A program made the position numbers and the translations under genes. From the NCBI RefSeq assembly GCF_030676415.1, contig NZ_JAUUTW010000045.1, forward strand, positions 1 to 33,691: a stretch of DNA of 33,691 nucleotides. Direction: 5' to 3'. Under the pieces are notes generated by a model, which did not search any database, was not told the DNA's origin, and was given only the letters and a program-made list of their open reading frames with translations. This document shows positions 7,541 to 15,299 of this stretch, piece after piece; position 1 is the first letter of the stretch, and the number at the start of each line of letters is the position of its first letter. This stretch comes from Peribacillus frigoritolerans (GTDB lineage Bacteria > Bacillota > Bacilli > Bacillales > DSM-1321).

Positions 7541-7582
7541 ATTTTATTAAATTATTCTAACACCTCAGAAGGAGAGATTATC

Positions 7583-7798
7583 ATGAAAATGAAAAAAAAC
7601 TTAAATCCAATTCAAGCTGCGTTATTAAAGAAACACATAAATAAGTTTGAAGAAAAAAATGGTATTTTAACTGAAGCTTTCACGATTGATGGTGATGCAG
7701 GCATGATTTTGTACAGATTTGTGTCTTCGAATAAAACTGTGGAAGGTGCCATGCACGCATACTTTGGTTATGCGAGTCCTTTTGATGAGGGCTTGTGA
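7583..7798 (+). CDS. Hypothetical 71-aa protein
   Basis: Not recognised. It is a short, soluble, mixed-charge protein beginning MKMKKNLNPIQAALLKKHIN and ending YFGYASPFDEGL, with no signal peptide or membrane segment. The ATG at 7583 is preceded by AAGGAGAG at 7 nt, a good site, so translation is likely. A second open stretch without a start codon follows directly (7806-7976), so this may be the N-terminal half of a frameshifted longer gene. It lies among decaying genes. Confidence 0.55.
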   Translation: MKMKKNLNPIQAALLKKHINKFEEKNGILTEAFTIDGDAGMILYRFVSSNKTVEGAMHAYFGYASPFDEGL

Positions 7799-7805
7799 AT
7801 TTTAG

Positions 7806-7976
7806 TATTTTGAGCTATGTTTATTTGAATTTTTCAGGAGTTTTAAACATCGGCCGATTTTAGATGAGAACGATTTAGTCGATCGTTTTGACGAATCTAG
7901 AACACGAAAGAGTCTGTATCATGGAAGAGCTCATATTGAAACTTATAAGCGTTTAAAAAACCTAGATAAAAAATAA
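7806..7976 (+). pseudogene. Open fragment without start codon
   Basis: From after a TAG at 7803 to TAA at 7974-7976 the frame reads FKHRPILDENDLVDRFDES, then SLYHGRAHIETYKRLKNLD. This is protein-like in composition but has no ATG/GTG/TTG with a ribosome binding site. It may be the out-of-frame continuation of the 71-aa ORF at 7583. The family is not recognised. Confidence 0.3.
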
Positions 7977-7989
7977 AAAAATCCGAGAA

Positions 7990-8472
7990 ATGCACCTAAA
8001 TGTGTACTATATGAAAATAAAACGATTTATTATGATAATGCTGTTAGTTTCTAGTTTCACAATAATTACAAACGTTTCTGCAAACAATAATAAGGAAAAC
8101 AAAATACCTGATTTTCCCGAAGCAAATAGCTTAAATAACAGATACTTCAGCTATTTTATAACTAATTTATACCACAAGGAAATAATGGAAGCTTTTCAAA
8201 GTTAATATAAGAGCAAGAGGTTAAAACCTACTGGCTACAATCCGTCAAGAGCAGACCTAGATTATGGAATGGTATCTATCTATTTTGGTAATGATTTTAG
8301 TGAGAAATTCTCAAATATGCTAAAAGTGTCATTTTCACCTTCAACAGATTAAAAAGTGTTAGGTACAGATACTCTTTATTTTGTAGTTGAACCTAGTCGC
8401 CAATTGATGAAAGACTTACCGAAAGATTACCCTCGAATCAAGTTGGTGAAATATAAACACAAAGAACCGTAA
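7990..8472 (+). pseudogene. Secreted DUF3888-like protein, broken by two in-frame stops
   Basis: The frame starts with a signal peptide (FIMIMLLVSSFTIITNVSA). It runs to TAA after MEAFQS (stop at 8203-8205), continues in the same frame as YKSKRLKPTGYNPSRADLDY, meets a second TAA after SPSTD (8350-8352), and resumes KVLGTDTLYFVVEPSRQL to the final TAA at 8470-8472. There is no frameshift in 161 codons; both lesions are single-codon nonsense changes. The C-terminal pattern (TDTLYFVVEP, IKLVKYKHKEP) resembles the small exported DUF3888 family of Bacillus, as does the next gene. Function unknown. Confidence 0.65.
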
Positions 8473-8508
8473 AAAAATAAGGACACATTCGTGTTCTTAT
8501 TTTTTTAC
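8469..8508 (+). terminator. Strong intrinsic terminator
   Basis: An 18-bp stem with one G-T pair, GTAAAAAAATAAGGACAC (8469-8486) against 8491-8508, and a 4-nt loop, with a T7 run inside the 3' arm. It overlaps the last codon of the broken gene at 7990-8472. Confidence 0.85.
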
Positions 8509-8655
8509 AGACGACTTCTAGAAAACGTATTTTATCCTTCTTATACAACTAACCTGCCCTTTCATATTGCCCCCGTTCAATAAGCACATACCTTATTCAG
8601 AAAAGGTAACAATATTATTTATTAAATAAATTCGTAAAGAGATGTATTAAAGAGA

Positions 8656-9075
8656 ATGGAAAAGAAGCTAATAGCTTTTATAATGTCCCTTGTTCTTATT
8701 ACTTCTTTTCAAACAACAAACGTTTCATCAGATAAACCAATTCAAAACTCTGAAGAGCTTAGGTTACAGGATATGCTTATGAACATGCTTACTCCTTATA
8801 TTGAAAAAGAATTGCCTAACTATTATTCCCCGAAGATTTTAAAGGATTTTTCACCTAGTATCGCTCCATGGAAAATTGAAGTGATTGAAACAAGAAGAGT
8901 AAATGGCTTCCGTGGCTTCATATTGAAAATTACATTTGAAATAAAGCCTACCGATGGTGGACACTAGGTTCCAATAGGGAAGGACCGAATGACCTATGAA
9001 ATTTCTTCTGGACCTAGGGTTAAATTGATAAATCACACGCACCTAAAGACTTATGAAATACCACCCGAATCATAA
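8656..9075 (+). pseudogene. DUF3888 family secreted protein with in-frame TAG
   Basis: Codons 1-103 encode a signal peptide (LIAFIMSLVLITSFQTTNVS) and the conserved DUF3888 core, including MLMNMLTPYIEKELPNYY and SPSIAPWKIEVIE. A TAG at 8965-8967 follows PTDGGH. The frame then continues VPIGKDRMTYEISSGPRVKL and LKTYEIPPES to TAA at 9073-9075, exactly the expected family C-terminus. One nonsense codon is the only lesion. Start at 8656 is uncertain because the ribosome binding site (AAAGAGA) is weak. DUF3888 proteins are small exported Bacillus proteins of unknown function. Translational readthrough cannot be excluded but is unlikely next to an equally broken neighbour. Confidence 0.75.
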
Positions 9076-9249
9076 GAACGGTCAATGCTTGATGTTAAGC
9101 TTCCACTAAACTGACCAATTCTTCAATATGCAGAGAGCGATCACTATCTTCAGCAATCGCGCCCTTTAAATGAAATAGTGTTCCTTGACTTTTTAAAGTA
9201 ACTTTATTATTAATCACATAGGTCTACACAAATGTTTTAAAGGATAAAT

Positions 9250-9293
9250 AAAAGCTAAGTGTCAACTTTCGTTTAGGTTGATGCTTAGCTTTT
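9250..9293 (+). terminator. Intrinsic terminator
   Basis: Stem AAAAGCTAAG-t-GTCAAC (9250-9266) against GTTGAT-g-CTTAGCTTTT (9277-9293). Probably ends the DUF3888-type transcript. The 9076-9249 stretch before it contains only a scrap of the GCGCCCTTTAA repeat. Confidence 0.7.
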
Positions 9294-9616
9294 AACACAT
9301 GCTATCAAATTGAATTCTTTTATTTGAGTATTTCTGTGACCCTTCTTCAATTAAAGCGCTTTTACTTACTCCTATATATTTTAATTTCATTCTGAGTTTT
9401 TAAGAATTATTTTACGCAAACCCAGCAACTATAATTATTCGTTGCTAGGCTAGAGTTTATTTAATTCAATAACAAGACTGTCTCGTGCTGCTTAATTAAA
9501 CAATGAAGATTTTGACAAGGATTCATATCAAAATCCATTCATTATTATTATTTGGTACATACATTGATAATTATTGGAGAAAATACCCTATAAATAAATA
9601 TAGGAGCTTAAATTTA
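9294..9616. other. Upstream region of the germination operon
   Basis: Contains no gene I can support, though the gerA-type frame is open from 9503. I looked for a sigma-G promoter, as expected for germinant receptors, and saw no convincing match; CATACAT near 9559 lacks a proper -35. Confidence 0.4.
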
Positions 9617-11158
9617 ATGAAGTTCATTAAACATTTATTAAAATATAACAAGGTAAATAATGACTATCTTTCTTCAAAGCAAATACCTCAACCCTCTAAA
9701 GAAGTTTTCTCTAAAGTTAATGAAAATATCTCCACAATAAAACAAATCTTTTCTAACACAGAAGATTTAGTTGTAAAGGAATTAAAAACGGAAACAGTAC
9801 GAGGTGTACTTATTTATCTCGAAACTATGGTAGATAAAGAAAAAATACAAAGAGACGCTTTGAAACCTTGTTTAGAATCGAATTCAGAAACAATTCAAAA
9901 GGTGCTTAGTACTAATTTTCAGGCTTCAACAGTTTTCAATCAGGTCGAGGATGCACTTTTAAAAGGCTCTTGTGTTTTGAGTTTAGATGGTTATGAAAAG
10001 CTTTATTTGGTTGATGTCTCTATGTCTAAGGACCGTTCTGTTACAGAACCAGAAAACGAAAAGATTGTTCAGGGTTCTCATGATGGATTTATTGAAAACC
10101 TTTTAACGAACCTTCATTTACTTAGAAAAACAATGAAAAGTCCTCATCTGCGCATGAAATATTTCCCAGTCGGAATACAAGTTAAATCAAAAATAGCACT
10201 TGTGTATTTAAATAATCTTGCAAATGAAGAAGTAATCTTTGAATTTGAACGCAGATTAAATTCCATTTCGATGGATAACGTTTTAAATATTGGATTCTTG
10301 GAGGAATTAATAGAAGATTCTACAATATCACCTTTTCCTCAATTATTAAATACAGAAAGAGTAGATCGTGTAATTGGACATTTAAATGAAGGCAGAGTTG
10401 CTGTCTTCATGGATGGAAACCCAACTGCTTTACTTTTGCCGGTTACATTTTTTGCTTTTTATCAATCACCTGACGATTATAATTCTCGATGGATGATTGG
10501 TACGTTTATCCGTTCAATTCGACATGCAAGTTTTTTGATCTCGATTCTATTGCCAGCTTTTTATATTGCTGTTATTGCATTTCACTTTGAAGTGCTGCCT
10601 GACGAACTTGTAAACCCTGTCGGAAGTTCAATTAATAAAATTCCTTTTCCCCCATTAATCGAAGCATTACTTATGGAATTAACCATTGAGTTGATTCGCG
10701 AAGCTGGAATACGTCTTCCCTCAAGAATTGGCCAAACAATTGGGATAGTTGGAGGCCTTGTTATTGGGGACGCCATCGTTCAAGCAGGGCTTATCTCGAC
10801 TACTATGATTGTCGTTGTTGCCTTAACTGCTATTTCTTCTTTTTGTGTTCCATCACATGGAATGAGCGACGCAGTTCGATTGTTACGTTATCCGTTCATG
10901 TTTCTGGCTGCCTCATTTGGATTCGTTGGAATAGTCTTTGGTTTTATTGTGCTTTTAGCTCATTTATGCAAGTTAGAGTCATTTGGTACACCCTACTTTG
11001 CTCCACTTGCTCCACTTAGAATAAAAGACATCAAGGATACTTTTTTGCGTTTGCCAATTTGGAAATTGAATACACGACCTTTAGATTCACATCCTAAACA
11101 TATTAAACAACAAAATTTTTCAAGGGGATGGAAATCCAATGATAACAAAAGAAAGTAG
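9617..11158 (+). CDS. Spore germinant receptor subunit A (GerA/GerKA family)
   Basis: A 513-aa GerA-family protein, the A subunit of an inner-spore-membrane germinant receptor. The N-terminal half is a hydrophilic nutrient-sensing domain. The membrane part begins around SRWMIGTFIRSIRHASFLIS and has the signature KIPFPPLIEALLMELTIELI, REAGIRLPSRIGQTIGIVGG and LVIGDAIVQAGLISTTM, followed by TAISSFCVPS. The C-terminal tail is cytosolic. The frame is open from 9503, but that ATG lacks a ribosome binding site while ATG 9617 has TAGGAG about 10 nt upstream, and the shorter product fits the family. It overlaps the B-subunit gene by 20 nt. Expression in the forespore is expected from family knowledge. 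The germinant cannot be predicted. Confidence 0.9.
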   Translation: MKFIKHLLKYNKVNNDYLSSKQIPQPSKEVFSKVNENISTIKQIFSNTEDLVVKELKTETVRGVLIYLETMVDKEKIQRDALKPCLESNSETIQKVLSTNFQASTVFNQVEDALLKGSCVLSLDGYEKLYLVDVSMSKDRSVTEPENEKIVQGSHDGFIENLLTNLHLLRKTMKSPHLRMKYFPVGIQVKSKIALVYLNNLANEEVIFEFERRLNSISMDNVLNIGFLEELIEDSTISPFPQLLNTERVDRVIGHLNEGRVAVFMDGNPTALLLPVTFFAFYQSPDDYNSRWMIGTFIRSIRHASFLISILLPAFYIAVIAFHFEVLPDELVNPVGSSINKIPFPPLIEALLMELTIELIREAGIRLPSRIGQTIGIVGGLVIGDAIVQAGLISTTMIVVVALTAISSFCVPSHGMSDAVRLLRYPFMFLAASFGFVGIVFGFIVLLAHLCKLESFGTPYFAPLAPLRIKDIKDTFLRLPIWKLNTRPLDSHPKHIKQQNFSRGWKSNDNKRK

Positions 11159-12242
11159 TATTTCAAAAACACAGCTTTTATTTATGATCATTCAATCTCA
11201 AATCGGAGTTGGAATTTTATCATTACCTCATGATGTCTCATTAATTTCTAAGAATGATGGGTGGATATCTATTTTAATTGCAGGACTAATCATACAAGTC
11301 ATTATTTTGGTATTATGGGGGCTTTGCAGAAGATTTCCATCTTTAACAATTTATGAAATCATTCCTTATATACTAGGGAAAAGGCTAGGAAAGGCCGTCA
11401 TTTTATGTTACATCCTGTACTTTGTTGTTACAGGCAGTTTAGTTTTATCCCGTTTTAGTCAAATCATCGATATATGGATCTTACAAAGGACGCCAAACTG
11501 GATATTAATTTTATTAATGTTAGGAGTTTGCGTATATCTTGTTAAAGATAATTTACGAAGCATGGCTCGTTTTTATGTACTCGTTACTCCATTGTTAATT
11601 ATTCTATTTGGTCTAATTACATATTCGCTAAAAGATGCTAATTTTTTATATCTATTGCCAATTGGTCAATCCGGCCTATCAAATATGATAAAGGGTTCTA
11701 AAGAAGCAACATTTTCGATGTTAGGGTTTGAGTTTATGCTTTTTCTCTACCCTTATGTAAAAGCATCTGAAACCCGTAAACTAATTGCGATTTCATCTGC
11801 CCATCTTTTCGTAACTCTATTTTATACATATCTGGTGTTTGCTAGTCTGGTCTTTTTCGAAACTAGGCAAGATCTATATCTTACTCCACAGCCTTTATTG
11901 TATATGATCAAAGCCTATTCCTTTCAAATCATCGAACGAATCGATTTATTTTTCTTATCTATCTGGATGATATCTGTTGCTACATCTATTGCAACCTGGC
12001 TTTTTCTTTCTTCACATGGCCTTAAATACCTTTTTGAACGTGCCAATCATGCTGCATTTCTTCCATACACTGCCGGGATTATTTTTATTATTGCTCTTCT
12101 TCCCAACAATGAAACTGACCTTGAAAAATTTAATAAGCTTATGGAACCTGCACATTTTAGCTTTATTGTGGTCATACCATTATGTTTATTTTTGCTTTCA
12201 TTTTTCCTTCCTAATAAAAGACATGGAGATTATAATGTATGA
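11139..12242 (+). CDS. Spore germinant receptor subunit B (GerAB/GerKB family permease)
   Basis: A 367-aa integral membrane protein of the GerAB/spore permease family, APC superfamily, with about ten hydrophobic segments. The start ISKTQLLFMIIQSQIGVGIL and following LSLPHDV are the conserved first helix, where germinant-binding residues lie in characterised members. LGFEFMLFLYPYVK is another family landmark. It forms the transmembrane germinant-binding subunit of the A/B/C receptor. The ATG at 11139 lies inside the end of the A gene and has AAGGGG upstream, indicating translational coupling. It overlaps the C gene by 4 nt (ATGA). No lesions seen. Confidence 0.92.
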   Translation: MITKESSISKTQLLFMIIQSQIGVGILSLPHDVSLISKNDGWISILIAGLIIQVIILVLWGLCRRFPSLTIYEIIPYILGKRLGKAVILCYILYFVVTGSLVLSRFSQIIDIWILQRTPNWILILLMLGVCVYLVKDNLRSMARFYVLVTPLLIILFGLITYSLKDANFLYLLPIGQSGLSNMIKGSKEATFSMLGFEFMLFLYPYVKASETRKLIAISSAHLFVTLFYTYLVFASLVFFETRQDLYLTPQPLLYMIKAYSFQIIERIDLFFLSIWMISVATSIATWLFLSSHGLKYLFERANHAAFLPYTAGIIFIIALLPNNETDLEKFNKLMEPAHFSFIVVIPLCLFLLSFFLPNKRHGDYNV

Positions 12243-13366
12243 AAATCAAAAGGTTATTTATGATTAGTATATGTTTATTGTTAATAACAGGGTGCTGGGA
12301 TCAAAATTTAATGAAAGATGCTACTTTAATACAAACTATAACTTTTGATCAGACTGATGAAGGGGAATTTTTATTAGGATTTGCAATACCAAATATATAT
12401 AGAAACTCAATGGATTCAGGACAAGAAACTGAAGCTATTAATAGTGAAAATTTATCTACAGTGGCAAATACTCCAAGAGAAGGACGCATAAAATTAAATA
12501 CAGAGATACCCGGTAATTTAGATTCTTCGAAAAATAAACTTGTATTATTCGGTGAACAATTTGCAAAAGGTGACATTTATCCTTCTTTAGATGTAATTTG
12601 GCGCGATCCCCGAAGTTCCTTAAGTGCTAAATTAGCAGTAGTAAAAGGAAAAGCATTTGATACACTCAGTATTCAACCTAGAGTAGAATCAAACATTAGT
12701 CAAAACATCTTATATCTAATCCGAAGTACTGAAACAAATACAATCATTCCTGATGAAAGCATCCAGACTCTGGCTTCAGAGATACTTGATCCAGGTGAAG
12801 ATATTGTCCTTCCCTTATTAAAGATAGGTCGTAATGGTACTACTATAGATGTGGCAGGTGTAGCATTATTTGATGAAAGGAAATTATCAGGAACTCTATC
12901 CCAAGAAGAATCCACTCTTTTTCTTTTACTAAATAATAAGCAAAGTAAATATGCGCGTTTCACAAAATATGTAAATGGAAATAAAGAATTAAAAATGAAT
13001 AATTTTATTTCTCTGAATGTCGATCATATTAAACGGAAGTTAAATGTTTCTGTGAATGACAGAGGAGAAGTTTTTGTAAATTTAAACTTACATTTAAAAG
13101 TAATAGTAGAAGAATATCCTATAGGGAATGTACCTAAGAAAGTTGATCAACTAAACAATAAATTATCAAATACCTTTACTAATAATGCTGAAGAAGTAAT
13201 TAAAAAACTACAAAAAGCCAACTGTGATGCGTTTGGTATTGGAAGAAGACTGATCGCTTTTCATCATGATACCTGGAAAGAAAAAGATAAGACAAACTAT
13301 TTTAAAGATGTTAAATTCAAATCAAAGGTAGATGTGGAGATTATCCAACATGGTATTGTTAAATAA
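12239..13366 (+). CDS. Spore germinant receptor subunit C (GerC lipoprotein)
   Basis: A 375-aa lipoprotein of the GerAC/GerKC family. The signal peptide MKIKRLFMISICLLLITGC ends in a lipobox with Cys19 as the lipidated residue, followed by WDQ, the normal GerC continuation (C-W-D/N). Domain features include the early segment TLIQTITFDQTDEGEF and the late GIGRRLIAFHHDTWKE region. It anchors to the outer face of the inner spore membrane and completes the receptor. It starts at an ATGA overlap with the B gene and has GGAG 12 nt upstream. It is the last gene of the operon. Confidence 0.92.
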   Translation: MKIKRLFMISICLLLITGCWDQNLMKDATLIQTITFDQTDEGEFLLGFAIPNIYRNSMDSGQETEAINSENLSTVANTPREGRIKLNTEIPGNLDSSKNKLVLFGEQFAKGDIYPSLDVIWRDPRSSLSAKLAVVKGKAFDTLSIQPRVESNISQNILYLIRSTETNTIIPDESIQTLASEILDPGEDIVLPLLKIGRNGTTIDVAGVALFDERKLSGTLSQEESTLFLLLNNKQSKYARFTKYVNGNKELKMNNFISLNVDHIKRKLNVSVNDRGEVFVNLNLHLKVIVEEYPIGNVPKKVDQLNNKLSNTFTNNAEEVIKKLQKANCDAFGIGRRLIAFHHDTWKEKDKTNYFKDVKFKSKVDVEIIQHGIVK

Positions 13367-13453
13367 ATCAATAATATAGAAAGAATAATTAACTGCATCA
13401 TAACTAATTAAGTCGTGATATAGGTTAAATTTTGGAGTCAAGGAGTAAAAGGA

Positions 13454-13536
13454 ACTTTTTTATGTAGGCTTTTATACATCGCTGGTAAATCAACGTTTTC
13501 GGCTACTTTAGAACAATGTTAGCTACATAAAAAAGT
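13454..13536. repeat. Long stem-loop next to repeat R3
   Basis: Perfect 14-bp arms ACTTTTTTATGTAG (13454-13467) and CTACATAAAAAAGT (13523-13536) enclose 55 nt. It lies directly left of the dispersed repeat and downstream of the gerC-type gene. It may be a terminator, or the terminal repeats of a tiny non-autonomous element. Confidence 0.5.
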
Positions 13537-13567
13537 GAAGTAATATCCAACCTCTTACTCCATTAAA

Positions 13568-13677
13568 TGGCCCAATTGTTGAATAAAGATCAAACAGTAC
13601 TCTTCACTATCGTACCCCGATAGTTGCATAAAGTAAAAGCTGCCTTAAGACAGCTCCAATCTTTAGCTAACGCACCT
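13568..13677. repeat. Dispersed repeat, copy R3 (about 110 bp)
   Basis: TGGCCCAATTGTTGAA, GTACCCCGATAGTTGCATAA, then the hairpin AGCTGCCTTAAGACAGCT and TTTAGCTAACGCACC. Collinear with R2 at 6388-6497; the right half matches R1 and R4. The flank TTACTCCATTAAA also occurs at 2980. Confidence 0.75.
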
Positions 13678-13738
13678 AGTGTTCAACAAGAAGGAAAAAT
13701 CCACTTACATCACTATACAGCTAATTTTGTAAACAAAA

Positions 13739-13767
13739 AGAGCGTTACCCCTTTTGGTCAACGCTCT
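13739..13767 (-). terminator. Intrinsic terminator of the 126-aa gene
   Basis: Stem AGAGCGTT (13739-13746) / AACGCTCT (13760-13767), followed on the minus strand by TTTTTG, about 70 nt after the stop at 13839. Confidence 0.8.
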
Positions 13768-13838
13768 AAAATCGATTAACATACATTAATAACTAATACA
13801 TGAACCTATTCGACCTATGCCAAGCATAAATTTCAATA

Positions 13839-14219
13839 TCAATCTTCATTCTCTTCTTCTTCATATAAATCGTGTTCACCAACATAAATTGGGCCGTTTG
13901 CATAATCAATTCTGATTGGCCATTCATACGGAACCGATAAACGGCTTGCTACCCCTCTCCAAAATTTACTCGAATCGGTTTCAAAATCTTGAAACTCTTT
14001 TAATAGTTCTTTATATGACGCACCGTCAAATTGTATATTCATTTCCTGCAACCTCATGAAAGCCATATGTCTAATTTCAAGCTCTGCTGCCTTTTCCATT
14101 TCTTCTTCAGTTGCCACTTCGATAATGGTTCCTGGCGGGGGTAAAATAGCGTAGATATTTTCTACTTCTTCTCCGATTTCTTGTGCGGGAATCAATTTAT
14201 TCCGAATCCGATTAAGCAT
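13839..14219 (-). CDS. Hypothetical acidic protein (126 aa)
   Basis: Not recognised. It is a soluble protein without signal peptide, mostly helical in its first two thirds (EEEMEKAAELEIRHMAFMRL). A conserved-looking segment SSKFWRGVASRLSVPYEWPI follows, then YANGPIYVGEHDL and a very acidic tail (EEEENED). The ATG at 14219 has AGGAG 10 nt upstream. It lies on the same strand and downstream of the putative DUF3289 toxin and lipoprotein. Directly upstream is a frameshifted stretch with a similar SSxFWRxxxSxL motif (14280-14478), so it may be one member of a small paralogous set, such as additional immunity or orphan genes. That role is inference. Confidence 0.65.
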   Translation of the reverse strand: MLNRIRNKLIPAQEIGEEVENIYAILPPPGTIIEVATEEEMEKAAELEIRHMAFMRLQEMNIQFDGASYKELLKEFQDFETDSSKFWRGVASRLSVPYEWPIRIDYANGPIYVGEHDLYEEEENED

Positions 14220-14279
14220 AAAGTCAACTCCTAATGGTTTTCATCTATTATATATAAGTCTATCGAGCTGCGTAAACTA

Positions 14280-14478
14280 TTACTCTTCATGTTCAAATAA
14301 CGGACCTGTTAGTTTAATAATCTCGTTTAAATTTGAAAGGATTGAACTAAACATTCCTCATCATCAACAATTTTCTTTTGCTCTTTAAAATCTATATTAA
14401 GCTCACTAAAAATCCTTCTCCAAAATACACTGGATTTTCGCTCTATTAAAGAACAAAATGACTTTCCAAGATATTTTT
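14280..14478 (-). pseudogene. Frameshifted remnant, possibly a paralogue of the 126-aa gene
   Basis: On the minus strand one frame reads KSFCSLIERKSSVFWRRIFS and NIDFKEQKKIVDDEE. After a one-base frame change a second frame reads MFSSILSNLNEIIKLTGPLF then EHEE and TAA (14280-14282). SSVFWRRIFSEL resembles SSKFWRGVASRL of the neighbouring intact gene, and GPLFEHEE resembles the end of that protein. There is no start codon with a ribosome binding site. The similarity is short, so the paralogy is tentative. Confidence 0.45.
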
Positions 14479-14507
14479 TAAAATTTATATTTAACTAAAT
14501 AGAACAA

Positions 14508-14538
14508 AACCTTCCAAATAAGAGTCTGAAGGAAGGTT
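14508..14538. terminator. Hairpin, possible minus-strand terminator
   Basis: AACCTTCC (14508-14515) / GGAAGGTT (14531-14538), with GGTTTTGTT following on the minus strand. A weak T-tract makes the terminator call uncertain. Confidence 0.4.
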
Positions 14539-14693
14539 ATTTGGTATGCCTATTTTTAGTATTTCACGTATGTTTTTATCTTTTTATAGGTAAAATTCGA
14601 CAAACTATTAGCTGGTTTAGTTTAAATGCATTTCTTCACAATATCCATTTATCTTACTAGACGATACTAAATAATCTGGCCCTATACATAAAG

Positions 14694-14729
14694 AAAGGGC
14701 GCAATTCTTACTCCTGAATTGCGCCCTTT
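14694..14729. repeat. GGGCGCAATTC hairpin repeat
   Basis: Perfect 14-bp arms AAAGGGCGCAATTC / GAATTGCGCCCTTT (14694-14707 and 14716-14729), preceded by AATCTGGCCCTATA and followed by AACGGAACAA. Fragments of the same element (GGCCCTTTAACGGAACAA) occur at about 18703-18720, so it is a second dispersed hairpin repeat. It also lies where a terminator for the lipoprotein gene would be. Confidence 0.6.
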
Positions 14730-14777
14730 AACGGAACAAAGAAAAAATTAATTTAAAAATAGGGTATGGATAGTGTA

Positions 14778-15299
14778 TCACTCAACAAGTTGATCCTCAA
14801 TAAAATGCATCCTCTTAATTACCTTTCCTTCCTTATTTTTATCATAAACATTGTATTGTTTTTGTGGTTCAGCATCTGACCAAATTATATATGCAATTAG
14901 ATCATTCTTATGATGTTCTAGCCGATCTGTATTCATGTAACTTTCATCAAGCTGCCAGTCTCTTGGCAAATCCTCACTTTCCCTATAAAAGGACATATCA
15001 AAAATCCTGTTTTTGCCTTCAATTACTTTCATTTCTTCTTCAACTGGATGTTCCTTACTGTATTTTTCAATTAATTCTTTCAATTCAATTAGATCTTTTG
15101 GTGGATTTAGAATCATATAATGCTTTTTTACAGTCACCTCTTCTTCATCCTTTTTACCAAAGATCTCTTCTGTATTGTCAATTTCGAAAATCTTTGTTTC
15201 CCCACTTGATTCCTCATTCTTTTTACATCCAATTAAGTTTAATGGAATTAAGAATATACAAATCATTAAAACTATAATTTTAAAATTAACTTTAATCAC
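14778..15299 (-). CDS. Small lipoprotein, candidate immunity partner of the DUF3289 protein
   Basis: A 173-aa protein with an N-terminal lipoprotein signal (hydrophobic FKIIVLMICIFLIPLNLIGC, Cys25 as lipidated residue), then a charged linker (KKNEESSGETK) and a compact acidic domain with HYMILNPPKDLIELKELIEK and DMSFYRESEDLPRDW. I do not recognise a family. It starts with GTG at 15299, which overlaps the last 8 nt of the large upstream gene, with GAGGGG inside that gene, so translation is coupled. A membrane-anchored, outward-facing small protein coupled to a secreted protein with a putative toxin domain fits an immunity lipoprotein; this role is inference. Confidence 0.7.
   Translation of the reverse strand: MIKVNFKIIVLMICIFLIPLNLIGCKKNEESSGETKIFEIDNTEEIFGKKDEEEVTVKKHYMILNPPKDLIELKELIEKYSKEHPVEEEMKVIEGKNRIFDMSFYRESEDLPRDWQLDESYMNTDRLEHHKNDLIAYIIWSDAEPQKQYNVYDKNKEGKVIKRMHFIEDQLVE

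Noticed and set aside
8965..8967. TAG as a recoded sense codon (pyrrolysine or readthrough)
   Set aside because: The neighbouring gene carries TAA stops and a gene at 19489 a TGA, so all three stop types occur in decayed frames; no recoding element was seen.
9503..9616. N-terminal extension of the GerA subunit
   Set aside because: The ATG at 9503 has no ribosome binding site, the added residues do not resemble the family, and ATG 9617 has TAGGAG at correct spacing.
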